Positions 19,341 through 28,910 of a DNA stretch of 64,000 nt are shown here, one piece after another. The translations under genes and the position numbers were made by a program. Source of the DNA: Blasia pusilla (Eukaryota; Marchantiophyta; Marchantiopsida; Blasiales). Location: positions 25,358,001 to 25,422,000 of the forward strand of contig CM114273.1 in the NCBI GenBank assembly GCA_050084515.1. Reading direction: 5' to 3'. Numbering within the stretch: position 1 is the stretch's first letter; every line of letters starts with the position of its first letter. A model generated the notes under the pieces. That model was given only the letters and a program-made list of their open reading frames with translations, was not told the DNA's origin and made no database searches.

Positions 19341-19960
19341 ACAAAAATAAAGAGTAGTAAAAATGGCACACCCGGCCTAAAACTCCACTACTCAATCTAC
19401 ATCGGCATATCGAGCCTTGTCCACCCTGTGCTATCAAGGAATCCGGACGCTAGCACCCTAGTCCTATCTCACACACATACAAGAGAGGTGCTCCAACGGC
19501 CCAACATGAGAAAGATGGCTTAGGAAAGCCATCTTCCTCTCTTATATAGGGTTGGGAAGAGCCAAAAGTCTCTTCCCCTAAAAATAGCCCTCCCCTTGGT
19601 AACCTACGCGCACATGTTACCAAGAGCGGGTAACCTGGTCAACAAGTCACCCGGTTGTGAAAGACTTCAACATAAAAGTTTTCAGAAACGACGTTTCTAA
19701 CATAATGGACCTATCCTCAACCTCATCTGACACCATGGGACAAAGTTACCCTCAAGATAGTCCGCTGGCTCCTACGCCCTATCCACGATACATCTCGGCC
19801 TATCGGCTACTCAGATGTGACAACTGTCGTGCGCATACATATCGCTACCCAACATACATCGCTAGTCACATCTACACCACATAACACCAATCTTCCCCAC
19901 ATACGAGTCGATCCACACATGTAAACAAATCAACTCATATATATACATGGAGATCACACA
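19341..19960 (-). repeat. 3' LTR of the gypsy element (Y + X')
   Basis: About 620 bp. On the - strand it starts TGTGTGATCTCC directly after the polypurine tract and ends ..CTCTTTATTTTTGT, where the right copy ends ..CTCTTTATTTTACA. It contains a TATA box (CCCTATATAAGAG on the - strand, near 19540-19552). Y is about 93% alike to the right copy by eye. Confidence 0.85.
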
Positions 19961-19976
19961 ACTGCCCCCCTAGCTC
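19961..19976 (-). other. Polypurine tract of the gypsy element
   Basis: The - strand reads GAGCTAGGGGGGCAGT and is followed directly by TGTGTGATC of the LTR. Position and composition fit the plus-strand primer site and mark the true U3 start. Confidence 0.75.
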
Positions 19977-20036
19977 GTAGTTGGATCCTCCCAACTCCAG
20001 ATAGAAAATATCACATCTCTAACATGACCTACTACC

Positions 20037-20180
20037 CTATACACATCTCGAACACATCCATCGTCCCGTGGGAACCACATCAAGAGGAGGGATCAGACAT
20101 GACATATGCCACCCTCGAGAACAACCATCACATACCAACATGGTGGCTGCACCCCTTGCAGATCCGCACAACATACTTCT
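20037..20180 (-). pseudogene. PHD-like zinc finger at the integrase C-terminus
   Basis: The last 46 residues of the integrase frame contain VCDGCSRGWHMSC, then LIPPLDVVPTGRWMCSRC and a stop. This is the C-x2-C-x4-H-x2-C ... W-x-C-x2-C half of a PHD finger, with the family's usual PPL and G-W features. PHD fingers read histone tails, so the domain probably takes the targeting role that a chromodomain plays in chromoviruses. The first zinc pair reads S-x2-C instead of C-x2-C (AGT in place of TGT would be a single change), so this copy may not fold. A CASC motif about 30 residues upstream could be part of a second zinc site. Confidence 0.8.
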
Positions 20181-21729
20181 CAAGCCTGCAGGCACCACTG
20201 CCAAGCTTGGATCCACCGTCCCATCTACGTTCGGAAGATGACAAGACGCACAATTACGCACATGATCCTTCCAAACCATACCATCCCGTCCCTCCAATAT
20301 GAGGACTCCGGTCAATAATACCTCGCGCACACGTAGGATCGTGCGCCCTGCAGTGATATCTAGCGTCGTGGGTGCCACATGCTGTAAATACACGTAATCT
20401 CCAGGATGAAACCTCCTAATCCCTGGACGATAACCTCCTCCAAGAATGGTCGCGTACCTCAATGTATCTTTATGCTGGGCAATAGCTAAGTTCTCAAAGG
20501 CCATAGGCATAACTCTACGAAAAACCTCCGCCCTCTGAGAACATGCTTGTACCCACACATCTGGATTATCAAAATCTAACACCTCCGCCATGTCACGTCT
20601 AATTGCTGTAGGTAAATCTGGCTCTCTCCCAAAGAGCAAAAAATACGGTGAAAATGACGCCAAGGATGCCTGCCGACTAAAGCGATAACCCATAGCCAAC
20701 CATGGCAACTATAGGTCCAACTCCCTCAACTGTCCCCACTGCAAGCCATACTTGCGCAATCCTCTCTTCACCGTCTGTACCACTCTCTCCGCCAAACCAT
20801 CCGTCTCAGGATGATCTCTGGACGTGGTGCGGTGATCTATCAGCGCCTAATCACACAAGGCTTGAAACTCTCCCCTGAACTCCGTACCCTGGTCAGTCAA
20901 CACCTCCTCCGATGCACCAAAGTGACTAAGCACACGATCTAGAAATGCATAAGCTGTTCCCTCAATCTCCTTGTCTGGTAGTGCCATCAACTCTATCCAC
21001 TTGGAGAAATGCTCCACCATGACCAACACGTACCTATGATGACGCCCCGTCAATGGCAAAGGTCCCGCAAAGTCTAAACTCCACCGATAACCTAAACCCA
21101 TAATCAAAAAAAGGATGTAACTGTGGAGTGGGAGCATTGAAGGATGCTTGCACTCTATCACATACCATACATCTGGCCACAAACTGCTCTATCCCAGTAT
21201 GCATGCCGCGCCACCAATACTGAACCTGGAGTAAGCTGTAAGTACGCTTTACTCCAAAATGTCCCAACTCCTCATGGGCATGTTGCACTACACGTGCTCG
21301 CTAGGAAGGATGAGGTACTCGTATCCTACCATCTCCCCATATCCGCAAAATGTGAGTCCCCTCCCACTTGAACCTCTTGGCTCTCTCTAGGATCCGATCC
21401 TGATCCCTAGCACTCACTGTACTCGCTATGACGCCAATGCGCAAGAACTCCACAACCTCCAGGTCGTCATGGATATCACAACCACCTGTCGCCTCCTCAC
21501 TAACCTCCGGATCGAAAGACTCATCATCCAACCCCACCACTGGAGTCATCACCTGTGGCTGACCTGCCATAGTCAACCAACAAAGATAGGCAGATGCATG
21601 CCAACCGGGCACCATCTCCTCATCACTCTCTCCGTGCCATCGAGCTCCTGTGTCGTCTCTCTGACTCGGATATGGGTTACGACTCAACCCATCCGCATCC
21701 TGGCTCAGCTGACATGGCCTATGAACCAC
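20178..21729 (-). pseudogene. Gypsy integrase (decayed)
   Basis: The - strand carries the end of RNase H (DADGLSRNPY, near 21690), then the HHCC zinc domain (HAHEELGHFGVKRTY and CMVCDRVQ, about 21280-21165). The catalytic core follows with Asp in LDFAGPLP (about 21072), Asp in LTDQGTEF (about 20892) and Glu in DGLAERVVQ (about 20787), a D-D-x34-E spacing. The C-terminal part (PYFLLFGREPDLP, PGDYVYLQH, about 20640-20320) is the usual gypsy integrase tail and runs on into the PHD finger. Stops at about 21299, 20847 and 20707, and a frame change near 21060-21110, make it non-functional. Confidence 0.9.
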
Positions 21730-21749
21730 CTCAAACTCATACTCCTGTA

Positions 21750-23115
21750 TTTATAAAGCCCACTTGGCAAGCTTTCCTGTAAGCTTGTCGGACTCCATCA
21801 ACCACCTCAACGGCTCATGATCAATAAAAGTGTGAAAGGGTTGTCGAATAAATAGCACCTGAAATGTGCCATGGCCCACATTGCAGCCAAGCACTCTCCC
21901 TCGTAGGAGCTGTACTTTGCCTCTGCAATGTTGTTCGATCGGCTCGCGTAAGCCACAACGAACTCCCTCTCCTCATCATCCCTCTGAGTAAGCAATGCTC
22001 CTAGATCCAAGATGCTCCAATCCGTATGTAACTGGAATGGGCGACCCCTAACCGGTCTCTGTAAAATGGGTGAGGACATCAACCTGTCCTTGAGCTCCTA
22101 AAATGCTCGCTCCTGATCATCTCCCGACAACCAAACCTAATCAAGTCTCGTCAACAAGGTCAAAGACTTTGTGATTGCACTAAAACCCTTGACATACCGT
22201 CGATAGAAGTTTGCCAGTCCAAGAAATGCTCGGACTCGACTCACATTTGTAGGGCGTGGAATTTGCACAACAGCCTCTACCTTCGTCTGCTGAACGCCTA
22301 ACCCACTCAGGTATATGGTGTGTCCCAAGTACTCAATCTGCTCCTAAAAGAATCTGCACTTGGCTGGATGTAATTTCAGTCCATATAACTGCAATTTCCG
22401 AAACACCTCTTCCAAGTGTTGCTCATGCTCCTCAACCGTGGAACTGAAGATAAGAATATCATCTATGTAACATTGTACAAAATCCAAGCCATCCAGAATC
22501 CTATCCATCACTATCTGAAACTCTACAGGCGCGTTCTTCAACCCAAATGGTAAGAACTGCCACTGATCTCTCCCGAACCGATCAATCCCCTAGATTGCTG
22601 TCTTCTCCCTGTCCTCCAACCTGATAGGAAGTTGATGATAGCCAACATGGAGATCTAAAGTACTAAAGATCTTTGCATGCCCTACCGCATCAAAGATCTA
22701 CTCAGGAGTAGGCATGGCGTACCGATCTGACCTCGTCTGTCGGTTGAAAGGACGGTAATCTCCACACATCAGCCTATCCATCCAATTGCCATACATATCC
22801 TTCTTTGCCGGCATGATTATGGCAGATGCATACTCCCCATGTGATAACTCCACAAGTCCTGCCTCCAACAAGTCCTAACTCCTGCTCTGAATCAAGGCTC
22901 GCTCCATATCAGAATACTTGTAGGGTCGACTCAATCCGTATCCCGGGACCCTTCAGCGTACCCAAGTCTCTCATACTGAAGGCAAAACAACTGACATGCC
23001 CTCTCAGAAACCTATGAACTCTCCGTTGCTCTCCTCTTATCAACTTGAGACCTATCACAGGCTCCCAAGTCTCCATCATGACCTCACTCGGAGAGGACAC
23101 AACCTCCGGCTTTGG
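21750..23115 (-). pseudogene. Gypsy reverse transcriptase and RNase H (decayed)
   Basis: RT begins near 23080 (VHRFLRGHVSCFAFSMRDLG, then GTLKGPGIRIE) and is shredded by stops through about 22550. The palm is clear at 22541-22344: KNAPVEFQIVMDRIL, the catalytic CYIDDILIF (about 22472-22446) and LHPAKCRFF. The connection domain follows with GLGVQQTKVEAV, RAFLGLANFYRRYVKGFS and LLTRLD. RNase H shows DWSILDLGALLTQ, YSSYEGECLAAMWA and HFRCYLF. At least six stops are visible. Confidence 0.9.
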
Positions 23116-23359
23116 TTGCTATGTAGCAACCCTAGCCACCTCCGCAACAACCACTCCACTCTGACCTCCTACACCATGCTCCGCATCCGAAAAATGAACA
23201 TGTGCTACTCTAGCCGCCTTCGCACTCTCTGCTCGAACGACGTCCCAGGAAGTCCATGGGTGCCTATCTCTCCTCGTCTCGCCCCCAGCCAATGCCTGTA
23301 CAGACCTTTTAGGCAATGGTCCAACTCGTGGACGTGACGGCATGGATGACACTCGCATC

Positions 23360-24325
23360 CGTCTCTGCTCAACCATACCTAGGCTGACTATCCATGTGAG
23401 ACACTTGAGGTCCATCGCTTGCCCCAACACCTATCTCCGGGATGCCTCAGTCATCCCTAGCACCGCCGTAGTACCGCTAGCGAATCCCATGGCGTGCTTG
23501 CGCTCATGTGCTGTAGAATCCTCCAATGCTCCGGTCACCTCATCCCAAATCATGCCTGGCCCTCCCTGACGAAAGGCATGGGATGCTAGGAAGCTCACCA
23601 ACGTAGGTAAGGCTGCCCTCAACTCCCCCACCCTATTGGCCATGGCCAACGGTGGTCTATCATCCCGTGTCACCACCTGAGATCAACGCCCTGAGCCCAA
23701 ACTAGCATCCACTGTGAGATGTGGTGCTCTCTGGACTCCATCGTATGCTCGACTTAGTACCTCTGATGGTATCAGGTTCGTCCACCACAGTCGTGGACGA
23801 TGGGCACGTGATCCAACTCTCGCCGCATCTAATAACACAGCAGGTCCCAACCAAGACCTCACGTGATACACTCGTCATCACACGTGCACGAGTGTCTCCC
23901 AACAACGGCACGTTCTCCAAGATGTACGTTGGAGAACATGTCTGACTCTCCTGCAAGTGTCGTACTTCTCGGAGCATCTCCCAAAACATCCCTAACCTCA
24001 GATCCTGCAATCCAAATCCTCGGCCACCTGATGAATGACCCTGACATGGCCATCCAACAATCACCAAATGAATGGTGGCAACTCTATCTAGATCCTGCAC
24101 CCCAACCAAAGAGATGTCGGCGAGTAGTGTATGCTGATATCCTTGTATTGCAGATACCCGCAACAACTTAGGATACCTCTAGACCAATCTCGCCACGTGA
24201 CATAATGATACTCGCTGTGCGGTCTCATCTCTCTCCACATAAAGGTATTGATGCACTCGTATGCCCGCATGCAATACTGCAGCCAATCCGGTGCTAATCC
24301 CTCTGAAGAGATCTAACACCCTAAC
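23360..24325 (-). pseudogene. DNMT3-like C5-cytosine DNA methyltransferase domain in the gypsy polyprotein
   Basis: The catalytic motifs stand in DNMT order on the - strand: motif I VLDLFRGISTGLAAVLHAGI (from about 24319) with a Glu-bearing YVERDE strand; motif IV GWPCQGHSSGG with the catalytic Cys (about 24040); motif VI ILENVPLLG (about 23915); motif VIII AHRPRLWWTNLIP (about 23810); then ERKHAMGFASGTT (about 23490) and RR-VLGQAMDL (about 23430), matching the end of the domain. GI-TGL, AHR-R-WW-NL and the RR-LLG type ending resemble DNMT3 more than DRM or CMT. The span of about 320 codons fits a whole catalytic domain. Breaks are TAG at 24179, a frameshift near 23845-23865, TGA near 23677-23685 and TAG at 23431. 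The host is unlikely to gain activity from this copy. About 150 residues before motif I (24769-24326) show no domain. Confidence 0.88.
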
Positions 24326-24881
24326 ACCCTCCTTTGGGCACTGCCACACAATGGGTGTGGTATCCAGTGGGGTCAAGGTCTCCACTCCAAGAGCCCTATC
24401 GCCACGTGACTCTCGCTGCTCTGGGATAAAAGCATGACTCCACGCCTGCCTCGCGAGGTCATCGGCACTCCTCTGTAGCTCTCGAGTCGTACCCCACAAT
24501 GGTGAAGAGGTCTCGCCAACATGGGAAGAGACACCCGCCATGGCCTGTCTCTCCGTGGGACTATCCGCTACTGGGACATCCTCCGCATGTGCGTTCCCCT
24601 CCAACAACTCTCTTGGCCAGCTAACACTACCTGTGAAAGCCGCCAACGTGGTCACAGACTCGCCTCGTGATCGACCACCGCCCCCAGAAAGCGCACGAGG
24701 TAATGACTCATCCGCCGTCATTTGACCGCCATCCTGGTCGATAAGCAACGGTCTCCTCCCAGAAGTCAAGGATGAATCCTAGGGGGTATAACACTGTACT
24801 TCCCACCAACACATCGTATGACTCAGCTGGTGTTGTAATCGTACGGGTGCGCACCATAGCACTATCCGTCTCATGCTCTGG

Positions 24882-25388
24882 CTAAACTCTGACAACTATC
24901 TTCTGTCGAGTCATATACTGCGTGGGTGACACGCCCCCAATCGAGGTATGTATATGGAAGGGACAAGGCTCAATGTCGGCCTTCCGTAACCCCAACGCTA
25001 AACACACCGCCTTCCCTAACATCAAGGGTTGCACTCTCGAATCAAGTAGGACGTGTTGTGGGTGGTATACTATCCCCGTTGGACTAACCAAACGAAATAC
25101 TCCAGCTCAGTTATCCAGTAACACTACTCCAGGTGTCACCACTACTCACTCTATGGCCGGTCGAGTTGGCATATCTACCAACTTTGCCGCCACCGCATGC
25201 CATCACTCTGTGGGGAACGTCCCGAGCACTGGCTGTGAGGGCAAGTCCACCACCTCATCAACTACCTTTGAACAAGAAGCAATCATCTCTCCATGCTCAC
25301 ACAAGGTGACGGCCAGCCGGAACACCTCAACTGGTCCAACTCCCAACGTCGCCAACTTTATGGCGGAAAATAGTGGAGTCTGACTCAC
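24882..25388 (-). pseudogene. Gypsy retropepsin-like protease (decayed)
   Basis: The - strand encodes HPQHVLLDSRVQPLMLGKAV then CLALGL and IHTSIGG. Gypsy proteases of this type have LLDSGAQP; here the catalytic D-S-G reads D-S-R, so it is inactive. A frame break separates it from upstream coding (25203-25388, ending DLPSQPVLGTFPTE). Confidence 0.82.
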
Positions 25389-25450
25389 TCAGGTGGCCAC
25401 CTCCAACACTATGGTTGACATTTACTCCACTCGAGCTGGCATATGAGTTG

Positions 25451-27127
25451 TCACTCCAACTCCTCGTGACGTCGAAGTAAGTGCCTAAGGTGTAGGCACC
25501 GCTGGTCGTCGAGGCACCATCGATGGTGTGTGTAGTGCCTCTGACAATGTGAATGACTGTGGAACCCTGGCCTGCCGCCCATTGTTGGGGTTGAGATTGG
25601 TGGGTCAATCTCAACCCCACTTCTCGGTGGCTCGGTGCCTCTCGCAGCACCAGGAGTCACCACTGCAACTGCCTCAACCTGGGCTGCACTACACATAAAC
25701 CCCATACAGGCGAGATCCTCACCCGGGTCAGGGTAAGAGGTAGAAGCTGGAGTCACACTAGCTGCTCGCAGCTCCGTGCCTTCCCTAAGCTGTATCATCA
25801 TCATGGCAGCAATCCTCTGCTCCAACTAATCGATGCGTGAGAGAAGTGCCGGCTCTGGTGCTCCTGCTCCATCTCCTCTGGCTGGTGGTGGTCCTCTACC
25901 ACCACATCTAGGAAGGACTCCCCGATCTCCTCCAGGACGACCGCCCCCAGGCCCTCGGCCTACCTCTGGACGTGCCCCTCGGCGAAGGTCAAAACATCTA
26001 TCCCTAGTGTGACCATATCTGTGGCAATAGTCGCACTTGTGCAGTGGTGGGGCCATCCTCTGTGGCTCCCGAGCAATCGGAGGCGCAGGTGGTCCTCTCT
26101 CATGCTGTGGGCAGTCTCTCTGCCTATGGGCTCCTCCACATGTCCAACAAGATCACATCGGTCCCTAATGGGCAACATATGTAGGTACAGGTCGTTGCCT
26201 CATAGGCTCACGATACCCACCCTGCTCTTTGGGCACACTGGCTCGCTCCCGTGGTACTGGTGCTTGCTTTGGCACCTGAGGGGTCACCGTCGCTCGTGGA
26301 CCCTTCGACTCTCGAGAAAATCCAGCGGTCACTACCTACTCCTCACTCATGTTGAGCTCAATACGCTTAGACAACTCAAAGACCACCTTGAATGTGGGCT
26401 TCGCTGTGTGAATCAGCACCGCATCTTGGACTCTCCTCCGTAGTTCTTGGTCCAGAACCCTGTACCAATACTGGATCCACTGCGCCTTAGTCACTCCATA
26501 CGTAGCAATGATCAGCCTCCTCATGCGTGTGAATGCCTCTCTCAAACTTTCACCCGATCGTCGTTGAAAATCCTGTAGACTCTTGACTTGTCGGCAGACG
26601 CATACGATAGCTCTTCCAAGAATCTGTCGGAAGAACTCCACTGTGGGGCTGAAGCTAGGTGGCCCTCTACCACCAGAGGTCTCTGCCACATCGCCTGTCT
26701 CACTGCCCTCCTCTCCATCTAGTCGTCGGGATGATGGTGTGGGTCTCTCTCCTCTCACAATCCCATCATATGCCTCGCGACCACTAGTGGACACATACCC
26801 TGGAGCCCAATACATCCTCCAAGCATCGATCTCTACTAAATATAGTGATCAAAACTCCATGTAGTCATCCATCGGAGGACCCTCCAAGTGCTGGAACAAC
26901 CCCTTCCATGCCATGAAAGGGTTGAACCGTGTCGGGGTCCGTATCTCCTGGAAGTCGCACCACGTGTCGAACTCCTGCATAAAATCATCTAAGTCGATGG
27001 TGCCCATTGCAACTAAGGAACCACGCATACCCCGATGGCCCATGTTGTCCATCTCCTGCCAAGTACTACTGTCTCTTTCTACGATCTTGTCACCAGACCC
27101 AGTGTCTAGTGATGACGATCCAGTCAC
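25451..27127 (-). pseudogene. Gypsy gag with CCHC zinc knuckle (decayed)
   Basis: From about 27127 the frame reads DLDDFMQEFDTWCDFQEI and FMAWKGLFQHLEGPPMDDY, meets TGA at about 26849, and continues in the same frame with YLVEIDAWRMYWAP and the Gag helix region FRQILGRAIVCVCRQVKSLQ, SGESLREAFTRMRRLI. Further stops lie at 26336 and near 26165. A single knuckle CDYCHRYGHTRDRC (about 26038-25997) is followed by a Gly/Arg/Pro-rich tail. Gag packages the RNA. Downstream frames at 25825-25327 show no domain. Confidence 0.85.
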
Positions 27128-28419
27128 GGATGGATGTCAAGGTAGCTCCTCACTGGTAACCCCTCGGTATCTCACTCCACTCTACTGCTCCCACTACCCC
27201 GTTCTTCCAAACCCTGGAAGAACGCCGTGATGACAAACCCTGTCTGACCCGCTCAAGCACTCAGACTCACCGAGAGTCTCCCACACTCCTCACTAGCTCA
27301 CCTATGCTAACATCAATCCCGTGATGACATACCCAGACTCACGCACACTCAACACTCGGGCTCACCATGAGCCTCCCAACTGACTCACCTAACCTAGCGA
27401 TATTTTCTCGGGTTATACACGTGACCCCTACTCGGAAACAGCCGTATATCCACCAACATGCTACACATGAACAAAATCTACACTCCTCACCATCACTGCA
27501 CCCACCTAGCACCAGCTACTACCCAATACCCAGCACTCTCAATCACACACGACAAGTGCGGGAAAAGGGACGCGAATGGGTAACCTGATCACGCCCTCCA
27601 ACCTGCTGCACCGTCAACATGCACTCCTCCACGTGATATGACAACCTCCGCAACACAACACTCTCCTCGACCAACACGTTGATCCTCCTGTCAACAAATA
27701 TGGACAACCTGTTGGCATCATGCGCATTGCCCCTCCATCGTCAACTCTCGCAACGCCTTGCCTCGCCCAAAAACATCATGTCGCACAAACCTCTTCGTCC
27801 ATTCCCACACGCGGCATGTAACCTGACTCACCTTGGTCGGATCCCAACCATGTCTTCCCTTCCGACTACGTCCGACTTTACCACGTCACTCCCGCCAACT
27901 GTGGTACCATGTCGGACTGCGCTACCACGTTCAGCCCCTGCAACTCCACCACATCCACTCGCACTTGGTTTCCTCGTCACCACATTGACCTTCCATCACG
28001 TCCGGTCCTACCACGTTGGAGGGGGGAAAACTTGGCCCACAACCCTATGTGGGCCCCTTGGGCCCTAAATCCGGGGGGGGCGTCTCGCGCCCGTCGCCCT
28101 AACCCTAGCCTTCGCGACCTAGCCGCCCTTTACTTGACAACCCCCTGGCGGCTGCAAGCCCTAACTCTCCTTCTTGCTAAATCCCGACATTCCCGTTATT
28201 AGACGATGCTATACTTGCCGTCATAACCTGCGCTACACCCTACTACTGTCCCCAATCAATCAACACCAGCAAAATTTGAGAAATACGGACAGCGCTTCCG
28301 CCCACGGCCTTCCGAACAGAAAAATAACAAATACGACGCCAACCAACGTCTCCACGGGCTCCCGACCAAGGCAACTCGCTTGCCTACCTGCAAACAACAA
28401 ATTCTCGCCAGCCCCCTGA
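27128..28419 (-). other. Gypsy 5' leader region
   Basis: About 1.3 kb between the primer site and Gag, with no coding domain on either strand. It is unusually C-rich on the + strand (G-rich in the RNA). An untranslated leader or an eroded N-terminal gag region are both possible. Confidence 0.5.
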
Positions 28420-28430
28420 CATCTTTCTCA
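28420..28430 (-). other. Putative self-primer binding site of the gypsy element
   Basis: The - strand TGAGAAAGATG follows the LTR end ..TTTTACA directly. It does not begin TGG, so it cannot pair with a tRNA CCA end in the usual way. With the adjoining ACA it forms a 14-base perfect complement to the - strand CATCTTTCTCATGT at 28606-28593 in the same LTR, near the predicted RNA start. Confidence 0.72.
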
Positions 28431-28910
28431 TGTAAAATAAAGAGTAGTTAAAATGGCACTCCCGGCCTAAAACTCCACTCTTCAATCTACATCGGCACAT
28501 CGAGCCTCGTCCACCCTGTGCTATCAAGGAATCCGGATGCTAGCACCCTAGTCCTATCTCACACACATACAAGAGAGGTGCTCCAACGGCCAACATGAGA
28601 AAGATGGCTTAGGAAAGCCATCTTCCTCTCTTATATAGGGTTGGGAAGAGCCAAAAGGCTCTTCTCCTAAAAATAGCCCTCCCCTTGGTAACCTACGCGC
28701 ACAGGTTATCAAGGGTAGGTGACGTGGTCAACAAGTCACCCGGCTTTGAAAGACCTTTACATAAAAGTTTTCAGAAACAACGTTCCTGACACAATGGACC
28801 TATCCTCAACCTCATCTGACACCATGGGATAAAGTTACACTCAAGATAGTCCGCTAGCTCCTACGCCCTATCCACGATAGATCTCGGCATATCGGCTACT
28901 TAGATGTGAC
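28431..28910 (-). repeat. Truncated 5' LTR of the gypsy element (Y only)
   Basis: 480 bp matching Y of the left LTR. It lacks the 135-bp X segment that should precede it on the - strand, and the target duplication begins directly at its edge. The last base is ambiguous, because the A of ..GTGACA is shared with ATCCT. Confidence 0.88.
28593..28640 (-). promoter_or_regulatory. Gypsy LTR core promoter and predicted RNA 5' end
   Basis: A TATA box (- strand CCCTATATAAGAGAGG, first T at 28637) is followed 31 bases later by CATCTTTCTCATGT at 28606-28593, the stretch complementary to the primer site. AAGATGGCTT-AGGA-AAGCCATCTT (+ strand) also forms a 10-bp hairpin spanning this start. Confidence 0.65.

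Larger units (their letters stand above)
19206..28910 (-). mobile_element. Nested Ty3/gypsy element with DNA methyltransferase and PHD finger; permuted LTRs
   Basis: A 9705-bp insertion flanked by ATCCT (19201-19205 and 28911-28915). Removing it with one ATCCT copy joins the Copia-2 pol frame without a break, so the boundaries are secure. Read on the - strand: leader, Gag with CCHC, protease, DNMT3-like cytosine methyltransferase, RT, RNase H, integrase and a C-terminal PHD-like finger. LTR segments are arranged X (19206-19340), Y (19341-19822), X' (19825-19960), internal domain, Y (28431-28910). The polypurine tract abuts X' and the self-complementary primer site abuts the right Y, which defines the true LTR as Y+X' (+ strand order). 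The copy is inactive through several stops and at least one frameshift. Confidence 0.93.

Noticed and set aside
19206-19822. Calling 19206-19822 the true LTR (TGTCG..GTGACA), flanked by the target duplication
   Set aside because: It would leave the polypurine tract and the primer site abutting internal LTR positions. Both independently place the LTR ends at 19960 and 28431. I keep this as the alternative reading in the findings.
24922-25383. 153-codon open frame on the + strand
   Set aside because: It overlaps the gypsy protease region on the opposite strand and shows no domain.
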